From JBCAXA01 sp038534295 (GTDB lineage Bacteria; Pseudomonadota; Gammaproteobacteria; Steroidobacterales; Woeseiaceae): a stretch of DNA of 64,000 nucleotides. Position 1 is the stretch's first letter, and every line of letters begins with the position of its first letter. The DNA lies in the NCBI GenBank assembly GCA_038534295.1, contig JBCAXA010000002.1:186001-250000 (forward strand), written 5' to 3'. Both the position numbers and the translations under genes were made by a program. The notes below the pieces were generated by a model. It saw only the letters and a list, made by a program, of their open reading frames with translations. It was not told the origin of the DNA and searched no databases. Of this stretch, positions 33,063 through 40,862 are shown one piece after another.

Positions 33063-34163
33063 ATGGACTCGCCGTTCTCCCGTCTCGTCATCAAGGTCGG
33101 CTCTGGTCTTTTGATCGGGCCCGATCGGCAAGCGAACACGTCATTCGCGGCGTCGCTGGCGGGCGATATCGCCGCGCTGCGCGGCGCCGGGACCGAGGTC
33201 TTGCTGGTGTCGTCGGGTGCCATCGCCCTCGGCGCGCCATCGATAGGTCTTGCCGAACGCAGTCAGCGTTTGGACGAGCTGCAGGCTGCCGCGTCGGTCG
33301 GCCAGGTGCGCTTGGCCCAGCTCTGGCAATCGCAATTTGCGGTGCACGGTTTGGCCGCGGCGCAACTGCTGTTGACGCTTGGCGATACCGAGTCGCGGCG
33401 GCGCTATCTCAATGCGCTCGACACGATACGCGTGCTGCTCAGCCGAGGAGTGATTCCGGTGGTCAATGAAAACGATACCGTTGCCACTGACGAAATTCGC
33501 TACGGCGACAACGACGGCCTCGCCGCGCGGGTGGCGCAAATGGTTGATGCTGACGCAATGGTGTTGCTCAGCGATGTCGACGGTTTGTATACGGCTCACC
33601 CGTCGCACGCCGACGCGCGTCTCGTACCCCGTGTGACCGACATCGACGATAACATTGACGCGATGGTGAGCGAGGCGCGCTCGACGTGGGGCAGTGGCGG
33701 TATGCACAGCAAAGTGGCGGCGGCGCGCTTGGCAACGGCAGCCGGCGTTGACGTCTTTGTCACCAACGGGACACAGACGAGCTGTATCGCTCATTGGCTA
33801 GCGGGCGGTCCCGCGACGCATTTCGTGGCGAGCGCGCGGCCAGAACGCGCGCGCAAACGCTGGATCGCTGGGACGCTCCGGCCGGCGGGCAAGCTGTGGC
33901 TCGATGCCGGCGCCTGCGCAGCTTTGCGCAGCGGCAAGAGCCTCCTACCCGTTGGCGTGCAGCGTGTCGACGGCTCGTTCCAACGCGGCGATACCGTCGT
34001 ACTGCTCGACGAGCGCGGTGAGGAAATAGGTCGCGGGCTCACCGCATGCGATGACGGCGAGGCGCGAAGTCTGGCCGGTCGGCCTGGCGATAGAAGCGCT
34101 CGCCGCGCGGCGCTCGTGCATCGTAACGATCTTGTATTGACCGAGCGGGTAGCGAATTCATGA
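33063..34163 (+). CDS. proB: glutamate 5-kinase
   Basis: The first enzyme of proline synthesis phosphorylates glutamate to glutamyl-5-phosphate. The 366-residue product has the amino acid kinase domain (VIKVGSGLL, LVSSGAIALG, NENDTVATDEIRYGDND, GSGGMHSKVAAARLA) followed by a C-terminal PUA domain (about 275-355), the usual E. coli-like architecture. It sits between ilvN (11 bp upstream) and proA, whose start overlaps its stop by 4 bp. Feedback inhibition by proline is known for this family. Confidence 0.97.
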   Translation: MDSPFSRLVIKVGSGLLIGPDRQANTSFAASLAGDIAALRGAGTEVLLVSSGAIALGAPSIGLAERSQRLDELQAAASVGQVRLAQLWQSQFAVHGLAAAQLLLTLGDTESRRRYLNALDTIRVLLSRGVIPVVNENDTVATDEIRYGDNDGLAARVAQMVDADAMVLLSDVDGLYTAHPSHADARLVPRVTDIDDNIDAMVSEARSTWGSGGMHSKVAAARLATAAGVDVFVTNGTQTSCIAHWLAGGPATHFVASARPERARKRWIAGTLRPAGKLWLDAGACAALRSGKSLLPVGVQRVDGSFQRGDTVVLLDERGEEIGRGLTACDDGEARSLAGRPGDRSARRAALVHRNDLVLTERVANS

Positions 34164-35446
34164 ACGCGAAACTCGAACCGAAATCGAGCGATACGGCTGC
34201 GTTGATGACGGCAATTGGCGTTGCGGCGCGAGGGGCAGCGGGTGCGCTTGCGCGGTCCGACGACGATGCTCGCAATCGCGCGATTCGCGCGGCCGCGAAT
34301 CGGATTCGTGAGCGCAGCGCTGAAATTCTCGCGGAGAATCGGCTCGATTACGCCGAAGCAGAAGCGGCCGGTCGGCGCGGCGCGATGCTCGACCGATTGG
34401 CGCTCGACGAGCAGCGTCTGGCTGGCATTGCCGATGGTCTCGATGCGGTAGCCGCGCTTTCGAACCCGCTTGGAACGGTGGATCGCACCTGGCAGCGGCC
34501 AAATGGGCTCGTCATTGAGCGGGTGCGTGTGCCGCTCGGCGTCATCGGAATCGTTTACGAATCGCGACCGAACGTAACCGTCGACGCCGGCGCCCTGTGC
34601 CTTAAGGCGGGCAACGCGTCAATTTTGCGCGGCGGTTCGGAGTGCGTACGTTCTAATCGCGCACTGCATGAGTGCCTCGTCGATGCGCTCGAGGATGAGG
34701 GGCTGCCGCGCGACGCAGTGCAGTGGGTGCCGACCCAAGATCGTGATGCGGTCGGCATGATGCTTGCGGGCCTCGACGGCAACGTTGACGTGTTAGTGCC
34801 GCGCGGCGGTCGCAGTTTGGTTGAGCGCGTCCACAGCGACGCACGGGTGCCGGTGATCGGGCATCTCGACGGTGTGTGCCATGTCTTTTTGCACGCGGAC
34901 TGTCAGACCGACATGGCGGTCGGCATTGCCGTGAACGCCAAGATGCGCCGCACCGGGATTTGTGGCGCGGCCGAAACCTTGCTGGTCGACAAGGCATGCG
35001 CAGATCGAGTGTTACCGCCGCTCGCGGCGGCTCTAGCGGCGTCTGGCTGCGAAATACGCGGCGACGCTGCGACGCTCGATCGCGTTGCCGGCGCGAAACC
35101 AGCCGCCGACAGCGATTGGTCGACGGAATACCTCGATGCCATTGTCGCCGTTCGCGTCGTTGACGGTATCGAAGCGGCTGTCGAACACATCGCCGAGTAT
35201 GGCTCCGGTCACACCGATGCCATCGTTACTGACAGCGCTGCCGCCGCCGATCGTTTTCTAGACTGGGTCGACAGCGCCATCGTCCTGCACAACGCATCCA
35301 CGCAATTCGCCGACGGCGGAGAATTCGGCATGGGCGCAGAGATTGGCATAGCGACCGGTCGCATACACGCTCGCGGCCCAGTGGGCGCCGCCGAGTTGAC
35401 CAGCTACAAGTACCGCGTACGCGGCAACGGGCAGACCCGACCATAA
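34160..35446 (+). CDS. proA: glutamate-5-semialdehyde dehydrogenase (gamma-glutamyl phosphate reductase)
   Basis: This 428-residue enzyme reduces glutamyl-5-phosphate to glutamate semialdehyde with NADPH. Family motifs include GVIGIVYESRPNVTVDAGALCLK, the GGxRSLVERV-like stretch (PRGGRSLVERVHSDA) and the catalytic Cys region around RRTGICGAAETLL. Its length is normal. It overlaps the proB stop by 4 bp, and glpD begins 4 bp after its own stop, so proline synthesis and glycerol-3-phosphate oxidation genes are on one transcript. Confidence 0.97.
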   Translation: MNAKLEPKSSDTAALMTAIGVAARGAAGALARSDDDARNRAIRAAANRIRERSAEILAENRLDYAEAEAAGRRGAMLDRLALDEQRLAGIADGLDAVAALSNPLGTVDRTWQRPNGLVIERVRVPLGVIGIVYESRPNVTVDAGALCLKAGNASILRGGSECVRSNRALHECLVDALEDEGLPRDAVQWVPTQDRDAVGMMLAGLDGNVDVLVPRGGRSLVERVHSDARVPVIGHLDGVCHVFLHADCQTDMAVGIAVNAKMRRTGICGAAETLLVDKACADRVLPPLAAALAASGCEIRGDAATLDRVAGAKPAADSDWSTEYLDAIVAVRVVDGIEAAVEHIAEYGSGHTDAIVTDSAAAADRFLDWVDSAIVLHNASTQFADGGEFGMGAEIGIATGRIHARGPVGAAELTSYKYRVRGNGQTRP

Positions 35447-35450
35447 CCTC

Positions 35451-37040
35451 ATGCAAACGGATTTTGATCTGATCGTCATCGGTGGCGGTATCAATGGCGC
35501 CGGCATCGCTCGCGACGGAGCGATGCGCGGCCTGCGCGTCCTGCTACTGGAGATGGACGATTTCGGCAGCGGCACCAGCAGCTGGTCGAGTCGTCTCATT
35601 CACGGTGGACTACGCTACCTCGAGCACGCTGAGATAGCGCTCGTGTACGAATCGCTCCATGATCGACGCGCGCTGTTTCGGACAGCCGCGCATCTCGTCC
35701 GACCGCTGCGCCTGCACATACCTATTTACCGTGACGCGCGGCGCGGACCGTGGCTGATCAAACTCGGCATGCTTGCCTATGACCTGTTGTCGTTCGGCAA
35801 ACGTCTGCCATCGCATCGCATGTTGTCGCGCAAACAAACGATGAAGAGTTTTCCCGGTCTGGATGACGACGGTTTACGCGGCGCCGCTAGCTACTACGAT
35901 GGCCAAGTCGAATACGCCGAACGTCTCGTGGTCGAGAACATTCTGTCGGCGGTCGCGGCCGGCGCGGTGACGCAGAACTATTGCGAAGTCACGCGCATTC
36001 ATATTGAGGCGACCTCGGTCGGCGCAGTGCATTGGACCAATCGATTGACGGGCCAAAACGACTGCGCCAGCGCTCCGGTGGTCGTCAATGCCACCGGTCC
36101 GTGGGTCGACAGATTGCTGGACACCGTTGACGGCGATCCGTTCGCGCGCCAAATGGGCGGCACCAAAGGCTCTCACCTGGTGCTGGCCCCGTTTGACGGT
36201 GCGCCGACTGAAGCGCTGTACGTGGAGGCGCGCAGCGACGGCCGGCCGTTTTTTATCTTGCCGTGGAACGATCAGATCTTGGTTGGTACGACGGACATTC
36301 GCGATGATTCCGCGCCCGAGGATCTCGTTATGACCGCCGACGAAATTGACTATCTGTTGGCCGAGTTCAATGCGCTGTTTCCGAATGCTGGCGTCACGCG
36401 CGAGCACGTGCGGCACACCTATTCCGGGCTGCGCCCGCTTCCGCATCAGCTCGACGGCCCTGCTGGTGCAATCACGCGCTCCCACGTGATTCGTCATCAT
36501 AGCGATGTGGCGCGGGGCCTGTACTCCATCATCGGCGGCAAGCTGACGACTTACCGCAGCCTTGCTGACGATTGTCTGCGTACGATTGCCCGTGATTTTG
36601 ATTGGAAGCTGACCGCCAGTAAGACGCACGTGGATCGCTTGCCCGGCGCTGTCGAACTCGCCAACACCGCTGCTAGCATTCAGCGCGACTGGCTTGGTGA
36701 GCGCTCGATCGAGCACCTGCTGCGGGTTTACGGTTCGCGGGCGCGTGATGTCGTCGCACTCGCCGAAGCAATACCGCCCATGCGCGACAGCATCTGCGAT
36801 TGGTCCGGTGCAATTGCCGCTGAAGTGCCCTTTGCGATGCGCTTTGAGCAAGCCAAAACGCTCGAGGATGTGATCAACCGTCGCACGATGATCGGGTTAG
36901 GCCCGGATCGCGGCGTGTCATCGTTTGACTGTATCGCTGACCTGTTCGCTGCCGAGGCAGGTCTGTCGGTCGAGGAGCGCGACGCGATGGTTGCCGAGCT
37001 GCGCTCGACCACCGAGCGACGTTTTCAGGTGGCTGCCTGA
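35451..37040 (+). CDS. glpD: aerobic glycerol-3-phosphate dehydrogenase
   Basis: This membrane-associated flavoprotein oxidises sn-glycerol 3-phosphate to dihydroxyacetone phosphate and feeds electrons to quinone. The 529-residue product begins with the FAD motif DLIVIGGGINGAGIARDGA. It has the SSRLIHGGLRYLE segment, an IIGGKLTTYR motif and the expected C-terminal cap domain. It lies 4 bp after proA instead of with glpK, which is at 12405. The 3-prime end overlaps the convergent DUF393 gene by 16 bp. Confidence 0.96.
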   Translation: MQTDFDLIVIGGGINGAGIARDGAMRGLRVLLLEMDDFGSGTSSWSSRLIHGGLRYLEHAEIALVYESLHDRRALFRTAAHLVRPLRLHIPIYRDARRGPWLIKLGMLAYDLLSFGKRLPSHRMLSRKQTMKSFPGLDDDGLRGAASYYDGQVEYAERLVVENILSAVAAGAVTQNYCEVTRIHIEATSVGAVHWTNRLTGQNDCASAPVVVNATGPWVDRLLDTVDGDPFARQMGGTKGSHLVLAPFDGAPTEALYVEARSDGRPFFILPWNDQILVGTTDIRDDSAPEDLVMTADEIDYLLAEFNALFPNAGVTREHVRHTYSGLRPLPHQLDGPAGAITRSHVIRHHSDVARGLYSIIGGKLTTYRSLADDCLRTIARDFDWKLTASKTHVDRLPGAVELANTAASIQRDWLGERSIEHLLRVYGSRARDVVALAEAIPPMRDSICDWSGAIAAEVPFAMRFEQAKTLEDVINRRTMIGLGPDRGVSSFDCIADLFAAEAGLSVEERDAMVAELRSTTERRFQVAA

Positions 37041-37540
37041 TCGCGCTTGCGACGCCGTTCGCGCCGCTCAATCTCAGCATCGACGATTTTGAGGTACGCA
37101 AAGCCAAGGCCGCTGCGCCGCAGCGCGCCGCGGTAGCGCGCGATCATCCGGTATGCAAGCGTTGTCAACCAGCGCAAGCGGCGGGTGCCCCAGATGCGCG
37201 CGATGCCGTGGAGCCCCGCGGCACGGTAGAGTTGCGCAAACGCCTCTGGGCCCGAGTGCCAGGCGCCATCGTCGCTGCGAATGTGCAGCGCTTGCATCAG
37301 CTCTTGTTGCGAGAGGTTGGCAGCTGCGGCGTCGCCATCGGCGAAGCCGTCGGTTGAACAGTCGACCAGCCGCAAGCGATCGTCCGTGTCCGCACGCTTC
37401 AAGGTTTCAATTTCTTGGCGGCACAGCGGGCAGGACCGGTCGAAGTAGACGGTTAGCCGATCTTGATCGTCTAGCTGCGTTTGCTCGTTGTCGGCCGAAA
37501 CGCCGGTCGATACAGGCCCGGTTGGACGAGTTCTATCCAT
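37025..37540 (-). CDS. DUF393 (DCC family) thiol-disulfide oxidoreductase-like protein
   Basis: The 171-residue protein has the DCC-family motif YFDRSCPLCRQEI, a Cys-x-x-Cys redox site, followed by the RLRLVDCS strand and a basic C-terminal helix region. The family is often called predicted thiol-disulfide oxidoreductase. The ATG at 37540 places its first 70 nt inside the end of aceK. Codons inside the overlap leave no other ATG or GTG before the conserved domain. This suggests translational coupling to icd-aceK. Its own partner and substrate are unknown. Confidence 0.85.
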   Translation of the reverse strand: MDRTRPTGPVSTGVSADNEQTQLDDQDRLTVYFDRSCPLCRQEIETLKRADTDDRLRLVDCSTDGFADGDAAAANLSQQELMQALHIRSDDGAWHSGPEAFAQLYRAAGLHGIARIWGTRRLRWLTTLAYRMIARYRGALRRSGLGFAYLKIVDAEIERRERRRKRDQAAT

Positions 37541-39249
37541 GACTTTGTTGCGTAGGGGAGCACGTCCCGATGGACACCATTTTCCAGCTCCGATTTCAAC
37601 GCGTTCCAATAGTCCGGGTCCAGCAAGTCCGCATGATGTTCAAGAAATGCTGTTCTGAGCTCCGGCGCGAAGCCGAGAAATTGCACGAATTGTTCAGGGA
37701 ATATGTCGTTTGGGCCGACGTAGTACCAGGCGTCCGCGCGCATTTCGTCGACATCGTCTTGAGCCTGTGGCAACGCGCGGAAATTGCACTCTGTGACTAA
37801 GCAAAGCTCGTCATAGTCGTAAAAAATGACTCGGCCGTGTCTGGTGACGCCGAAATTTTTCAGCAGCAGGTCGCCCGCAAAAATATTGCTGTTGGCTAAA
37901 TCGCGAATGGCCTGGCCATAGTCGATCGTCGCGGCCTTGGCACCGTCCGCCGCCGCATCCTTTAAATACAAATTCAGTGGCGCGAGTCGCCGCTCGATAT
38001 AGAGGTGATCGATGATCACTCGATTGTCTTCGAGTCGACATGTTTTGCTGCAGCCAGTCAATAACGCATCGAGCAACTCCGGCGCGAACCGATCGGGTGA
38101 AAACTCCAAACGGCGAAATTCCTGCGCATCGACCAAACGACCCGCGCGATCGTGTTTGAATACGAGCGTGTATTTGTCTTTGACGTCCTGGCGACTCATC
38201 GTCTTGGGGTACGCGAAGCGATCGCGTATCAGTTTGAAGACGACGTCGTACGACGGCAGCGTAAATACTTCCATGACCATGCCCTTGTCGCCGCTCGCAT
38301 GGACGAAACGGTCGTCCATTGGGCTCTGCGCCAAGTGCTGAAAGAAATGTCGGTAGCGTTCGGTTTTGCCTTGTTTGGCGCGGCCCAACACCGTGTAGAT
38401 TTCGGCAATCGGCTTTTGCGGGAGTAGCGCACGCAGAAAGCTGACGACCGGCCCGACGGCTTCGAGGTCGGCGTGGAAATAGGAGCGTGTGAAGCCGAAC
38501 AGCATGCTGACGTCATTCGTTGAAACAATTACAGCGTCGGCATAGATGCCCTCGTCCGAGTTTCTGAGTGCAATAACGAGCGGCGATTCCCAGCCACTGC
38601 CGTGTAGCCGGCCGACCAGGTACGCACGTGTACCGCGAAAGAATACGGTTGCCAGCATCTCAATGCGACGAATCAACATCGTATCGCGCCGCGTCCGGCA
38701 ATACGCATCGAGCTCCGCCGCGAGGTACGCCACAGTTTTTTCAGTGTTGCGATACGCTGTGCCAAAGCGGTAGTCGGTCAGCATCTCATCGAAGACAAAC
38801 TCGAGCGATCCACGCACGGCGTATTTGCGCGTGCGAACTTGATCGAGTGTGTATTCGGACGGCGTTACATCTTCGGCGACAAACTCGATCGCCGGGTCGA
38901 CACCGACGGTCCGGAATATGCGCCGTGTTACCGAGCTGAAAAACGTTTGGTAAAACTCGCGGTCGATTCGGTCGGCGATGGCCGTTCCAAACTGGCCTTT
39001 GATGGCCGACCAGACCTCGCGATTCTCGCAGTCGTCGCCCAGTTCGCTGCGCACTTCACCGGTCGCCGCGCGCACGGAGCGGCCGTACAGCTCGATGCGC
39101 TCAACCGCATCGAGCTGCATATTCGCCCAATCTTGGCGCTCGAAACGACGTTGCGTGCGTTTCGTCACGCGACGAAAGTCGGCGTTGTAGCGCTCAAACG
39201 CTGCAACAAGCGTCGCCGTGGCCTCCCGGATCGCGGCGTTATTTGCCAC
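37471..39249 (-). CDS. aceK: isocitrate dehydrogenase kinase/phosphatase
   Basis: This bifunctional enzyme reversibly phosphorylates isocitrate dehydrogenase to divert carbon into the glyoxylate shunt. The 592-residue length matches AceK. The unusual ATP-binding stretch GMVMEVFTLPSYDVVFKLI (Lys339) and the catalytic and metal region NIFAGDLLLKNFGVTRHG (Asp460, Asn465), followed by YDYDEL, are as in E. coli AceK. It starts 6 bp after icd, its substrate gene, instead of in an aceBA-aceK operon. Neither isocitrate lyase nor malate synthase is in the window. Confidence 0.97.
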   Translation of the reverse strand: MANNAAIREATATLVAAFERYNADFRRVTKRTQRRFERQDWANMQLDAVERIELYGRSVRAATGEVRSELGDDCENREVWSAIKGQFGTAIADRIDREFYQTFFSSVTRRIFRTVGVDPAIEFVAEDVTPSEYTLDQVRTRKYAVRGSLEFVFDEMLTDYRFGTAYRNTEKTVAYLAAELDAYCRTRRDTMLIRRIEMLATVFFRGTRAYLVGRLHGSGWESPLVIALRNSDEGIYADAVIVSTNDVSMLFGFTRSYFHADLEAVGPVVSFLRALLPQKPIAEIYTVLGRAKQGKTERYRHFFQHLAQSPMDDRFVHASGDKGMVMEVFTLPSYDVVFKLIRDRFAYPKTMSRQDVKDKYTLVFKHDRAGRLVDAQEFRRLEFSPDRFAPELLDALLTGCSKTCRLEDNRVIIDHLYIERRLAPLNLYLKDAAADGAKAATIDYGQAIRDLANSNIFAGDLLLKNFGVTRHGRVIFYDYDELCLVTECNFRALPQAQDDVDEMRADAWYYVGPNDIFPEQFVQFLGFAPELRTAFLEHHADLLDPDYWNALKSELENGVHRDVLPYATKSWIELVQPGLYRPAFRPTTSKRS

Positions 39250-39255
39250 TCGTTG

Positions 39256-40554
39256 TTAGAGCCGGTCGATCATTGCGCTCGCGAACTCCGAGCATTTCAC
39301 CTCGGTTGCGCCTTCCATCAGGCGGGCGAAGTCATAGGTCACGATGCGGTCGCCGATGGCTTTGTCCATTGCCGCGATAATGAGATCGGCAGCCTCGGTC
39401 CAGCCCATGTAACGCAACATCATTTCGCCGGATAAGATGACCGAACCAGGATTGACTTTGTCCTGATCGGCGTATTTCGGCGCGGTACCGTGCGTGGCTT
39501 CGAACACCGCATGGCCGGTCACGTAATTGATATTGCCACCCGGGGCAATTCCGATGCCGCCGACTTGAGCCGCCAGCGCGTCCGACAAGTAGTCACCATT
39601 GAGGTTCATGGTCGCGATGACATCGAACTCGCGCGGTCGCGTCAGCACTTGCTGCAGCGTGATGTCCGCGATGGCGTCTTTGATCAGGATGCGGCCCGCT
39701 GCGAGGGCGTCCGCCTGCTCTTTGTTGGCCGCATCGCTGCCGTCTTTTGCGCGCGTACGCTCCCATTGATCCCACGTATACGTTTGGTCGGCGAAGTCGC
39801 GCTCGGCCAACTCGTAGCCCCAATTGCGGAAGGCCCCTTCGGTGAATTTCATGATGTTGCCCTTGTGGACAAACGTCACGCTCTTGCGGTTGTTGGCGAT
39901 CGCGTATTCGATAGCGGCTCGCACTAGGCGTTCGGTGCCTTCCTGAGAGACCGGCTTAATACCGATACCGGAGGTTTCCGGGAACCGGATATTTTCGAAC
40001 TCGTTGCCGAAATGCTCCTTAAAAAGTGCAAGAAACTCGCGGTTGCGCTCGGTGCCCGCTTCAAATTCGATCCCGGCATAAATGTCCTCGGTGTTCTCGC
40101 GGAAAATCGCCATGTCGACATCGCCGGGCGAGCGCACCGGGCTCGGTACACCTTCAAACCAGCGCACCGGCCGCAGACAAACGTACAGGTCGAGCAGCTG
40201 CCGCAGGGCGACATTCAGCGAACGAATTCCGCCACCGATCGGCGTCGTCAAAGGACCCTTGATGGACACCAGGTATTCGCGGCAAGCATCGACCGTTGCC
40301 TCCGGCAGCCAGCTCGCGAACAGGTTGTTGGCTTTCTCGCCCGCATAGATTTCCATCCATTTGATCGAGCGCTTGCCGCCGTAGGCTTTGGCGACAACTG
40401 CATCGAAAACTCGTGATGCGGCGGCCCAGATATCGCGGCCGGTGCCGTCGCCTTCGATGAAGGGAATGATCGGGTTGTCGGGGACCTGCAGCTGGCCGTT
40501 CTCGATTGTTATTTTTGCGCCATCGGCGGGCGGCTTGAGTTCAGGTCCGGTCAT
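39256..40554 (-). CDS. icd: NADP-dependent isocitrate dehydrogenase
   Basis: This TCA-cycle enzyme converts isocitrate to 2-oxoglutarate. The 432-residue product is of E. coli type, with the phosphorylatable serine in IRSLNVALRQ (Ser112, equivalent to Ser113 of E. coli) and the substrate arginines around it. The metal/NADP region has NLNGDYLSDALAAQVGG, and HGTAPKYADQDKVNPGS is present. The conserved serine fits control by the co-encoded AceK 6 bp downstream. A promoter should lie in the 300 bp before 40554. Confidence 0.97.
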   Translation of the reverse strand: MTGPELKPPADGAKITIENGQLQVPDNPIIPFIEGDGTGRDIWAAASRVFDAVVAKAYGGKRSIKWMEIYAGEKANNLFASWLPEATVDACREYLVSIKGPLTTPIGGGIRSLNVALRQLLDLYVCLRPVRWFEGVPSPVRSPGDVDMAIFRENTEDIYAGIEFEAGTERNREFLALFKEHFGNEFENIRFPETSGIGIKPVSQEGTERLVRAAIEYAIANNRKSVTFVHKGNIMKFTEGAFRNWGYELAERDFADQTYTWDQWERTRAKDGSDAANKEQADALAAGRILIKDAIADITLQQVLTRPREFDVIATMNLNGDYLSDALAAQVGGIGIAPGGNINYVTGHAVFEATHGTAPKYADQDKVNPGSVILSGEMMLRYMGWTEAADLIIAAMDKAIGDRIVTYDFARLMEGATEVKCSEFASAMIDRL

Positions 40555-40587
40555 TAACGGTGCTCCGATCGTAGTTGATGTGGGTGC

Positions 40588-40800
40588 GTGATTGGTTCGA
40601 ATGCGGTGGTGAGTCTTGCGGACGCGGTGCTCGTGTATTCCAGACGCTCAGTGGCCGCTGGTGCGCCCATCGACGTCTTTGTGCGGATTGTCGATGCTGG
40701 CGTTGCCTCGATCCTGACCTGGCTCAGTCAGGACTTGTCGGACGCCAGTTGCCTGGCAGCCGGGACAAACCGGTTCGCTCATGCGCTGCGCTTTCCGTGA
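40588..40800 (+). CDS. possible small protein between icd and the patatin gene
   Basis: A 70-codon frame starts at GTG 40588 and ends TGA 40800. Its third codon positions are GC-rich, about as in nearby genes, and the product contains a hydrophobic middle with an IDVFVRIVDAGVASIL stretch. There is no good ribosome binding site and I recognise no homologue. It is the only coding candidate in the otherwise gene-free 308 bp between icd and the patatin gene, and may equally be non-coding. Confidence 0.25.
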   Translation: MIGSNAVVSLADAVLVYSRRSVAAGAPIDVFVRIVDAGVASILTWLSQDLSDASCLAAGTNRFAHALRFP

Positions 40801-40825
40801 CGCTCCCCCGAGCACCGATTATAGT
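40797..40825 (+). promoter_or_regulatory. sigma-70-like promoter for the patatin gene
   Basis: GTGACG (40797-40802, four of six to consensus) and TATAGT (40820-40825) are separated by 17 bp. A start site near 40832 would leave a leader of about 30 nt before the ATG at 40863. Confidence 0.45.
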
Positions 40826-40862
40826 CGCGTTTGCCCGCCAAAGTCCGATTCACCAGCCTGTC

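Noticed and set aside
35874..36851. A 325-codon minus-strand frame opposite glpD.
   Set aside because: glpD is unmistakable; the antisense product has no family features.
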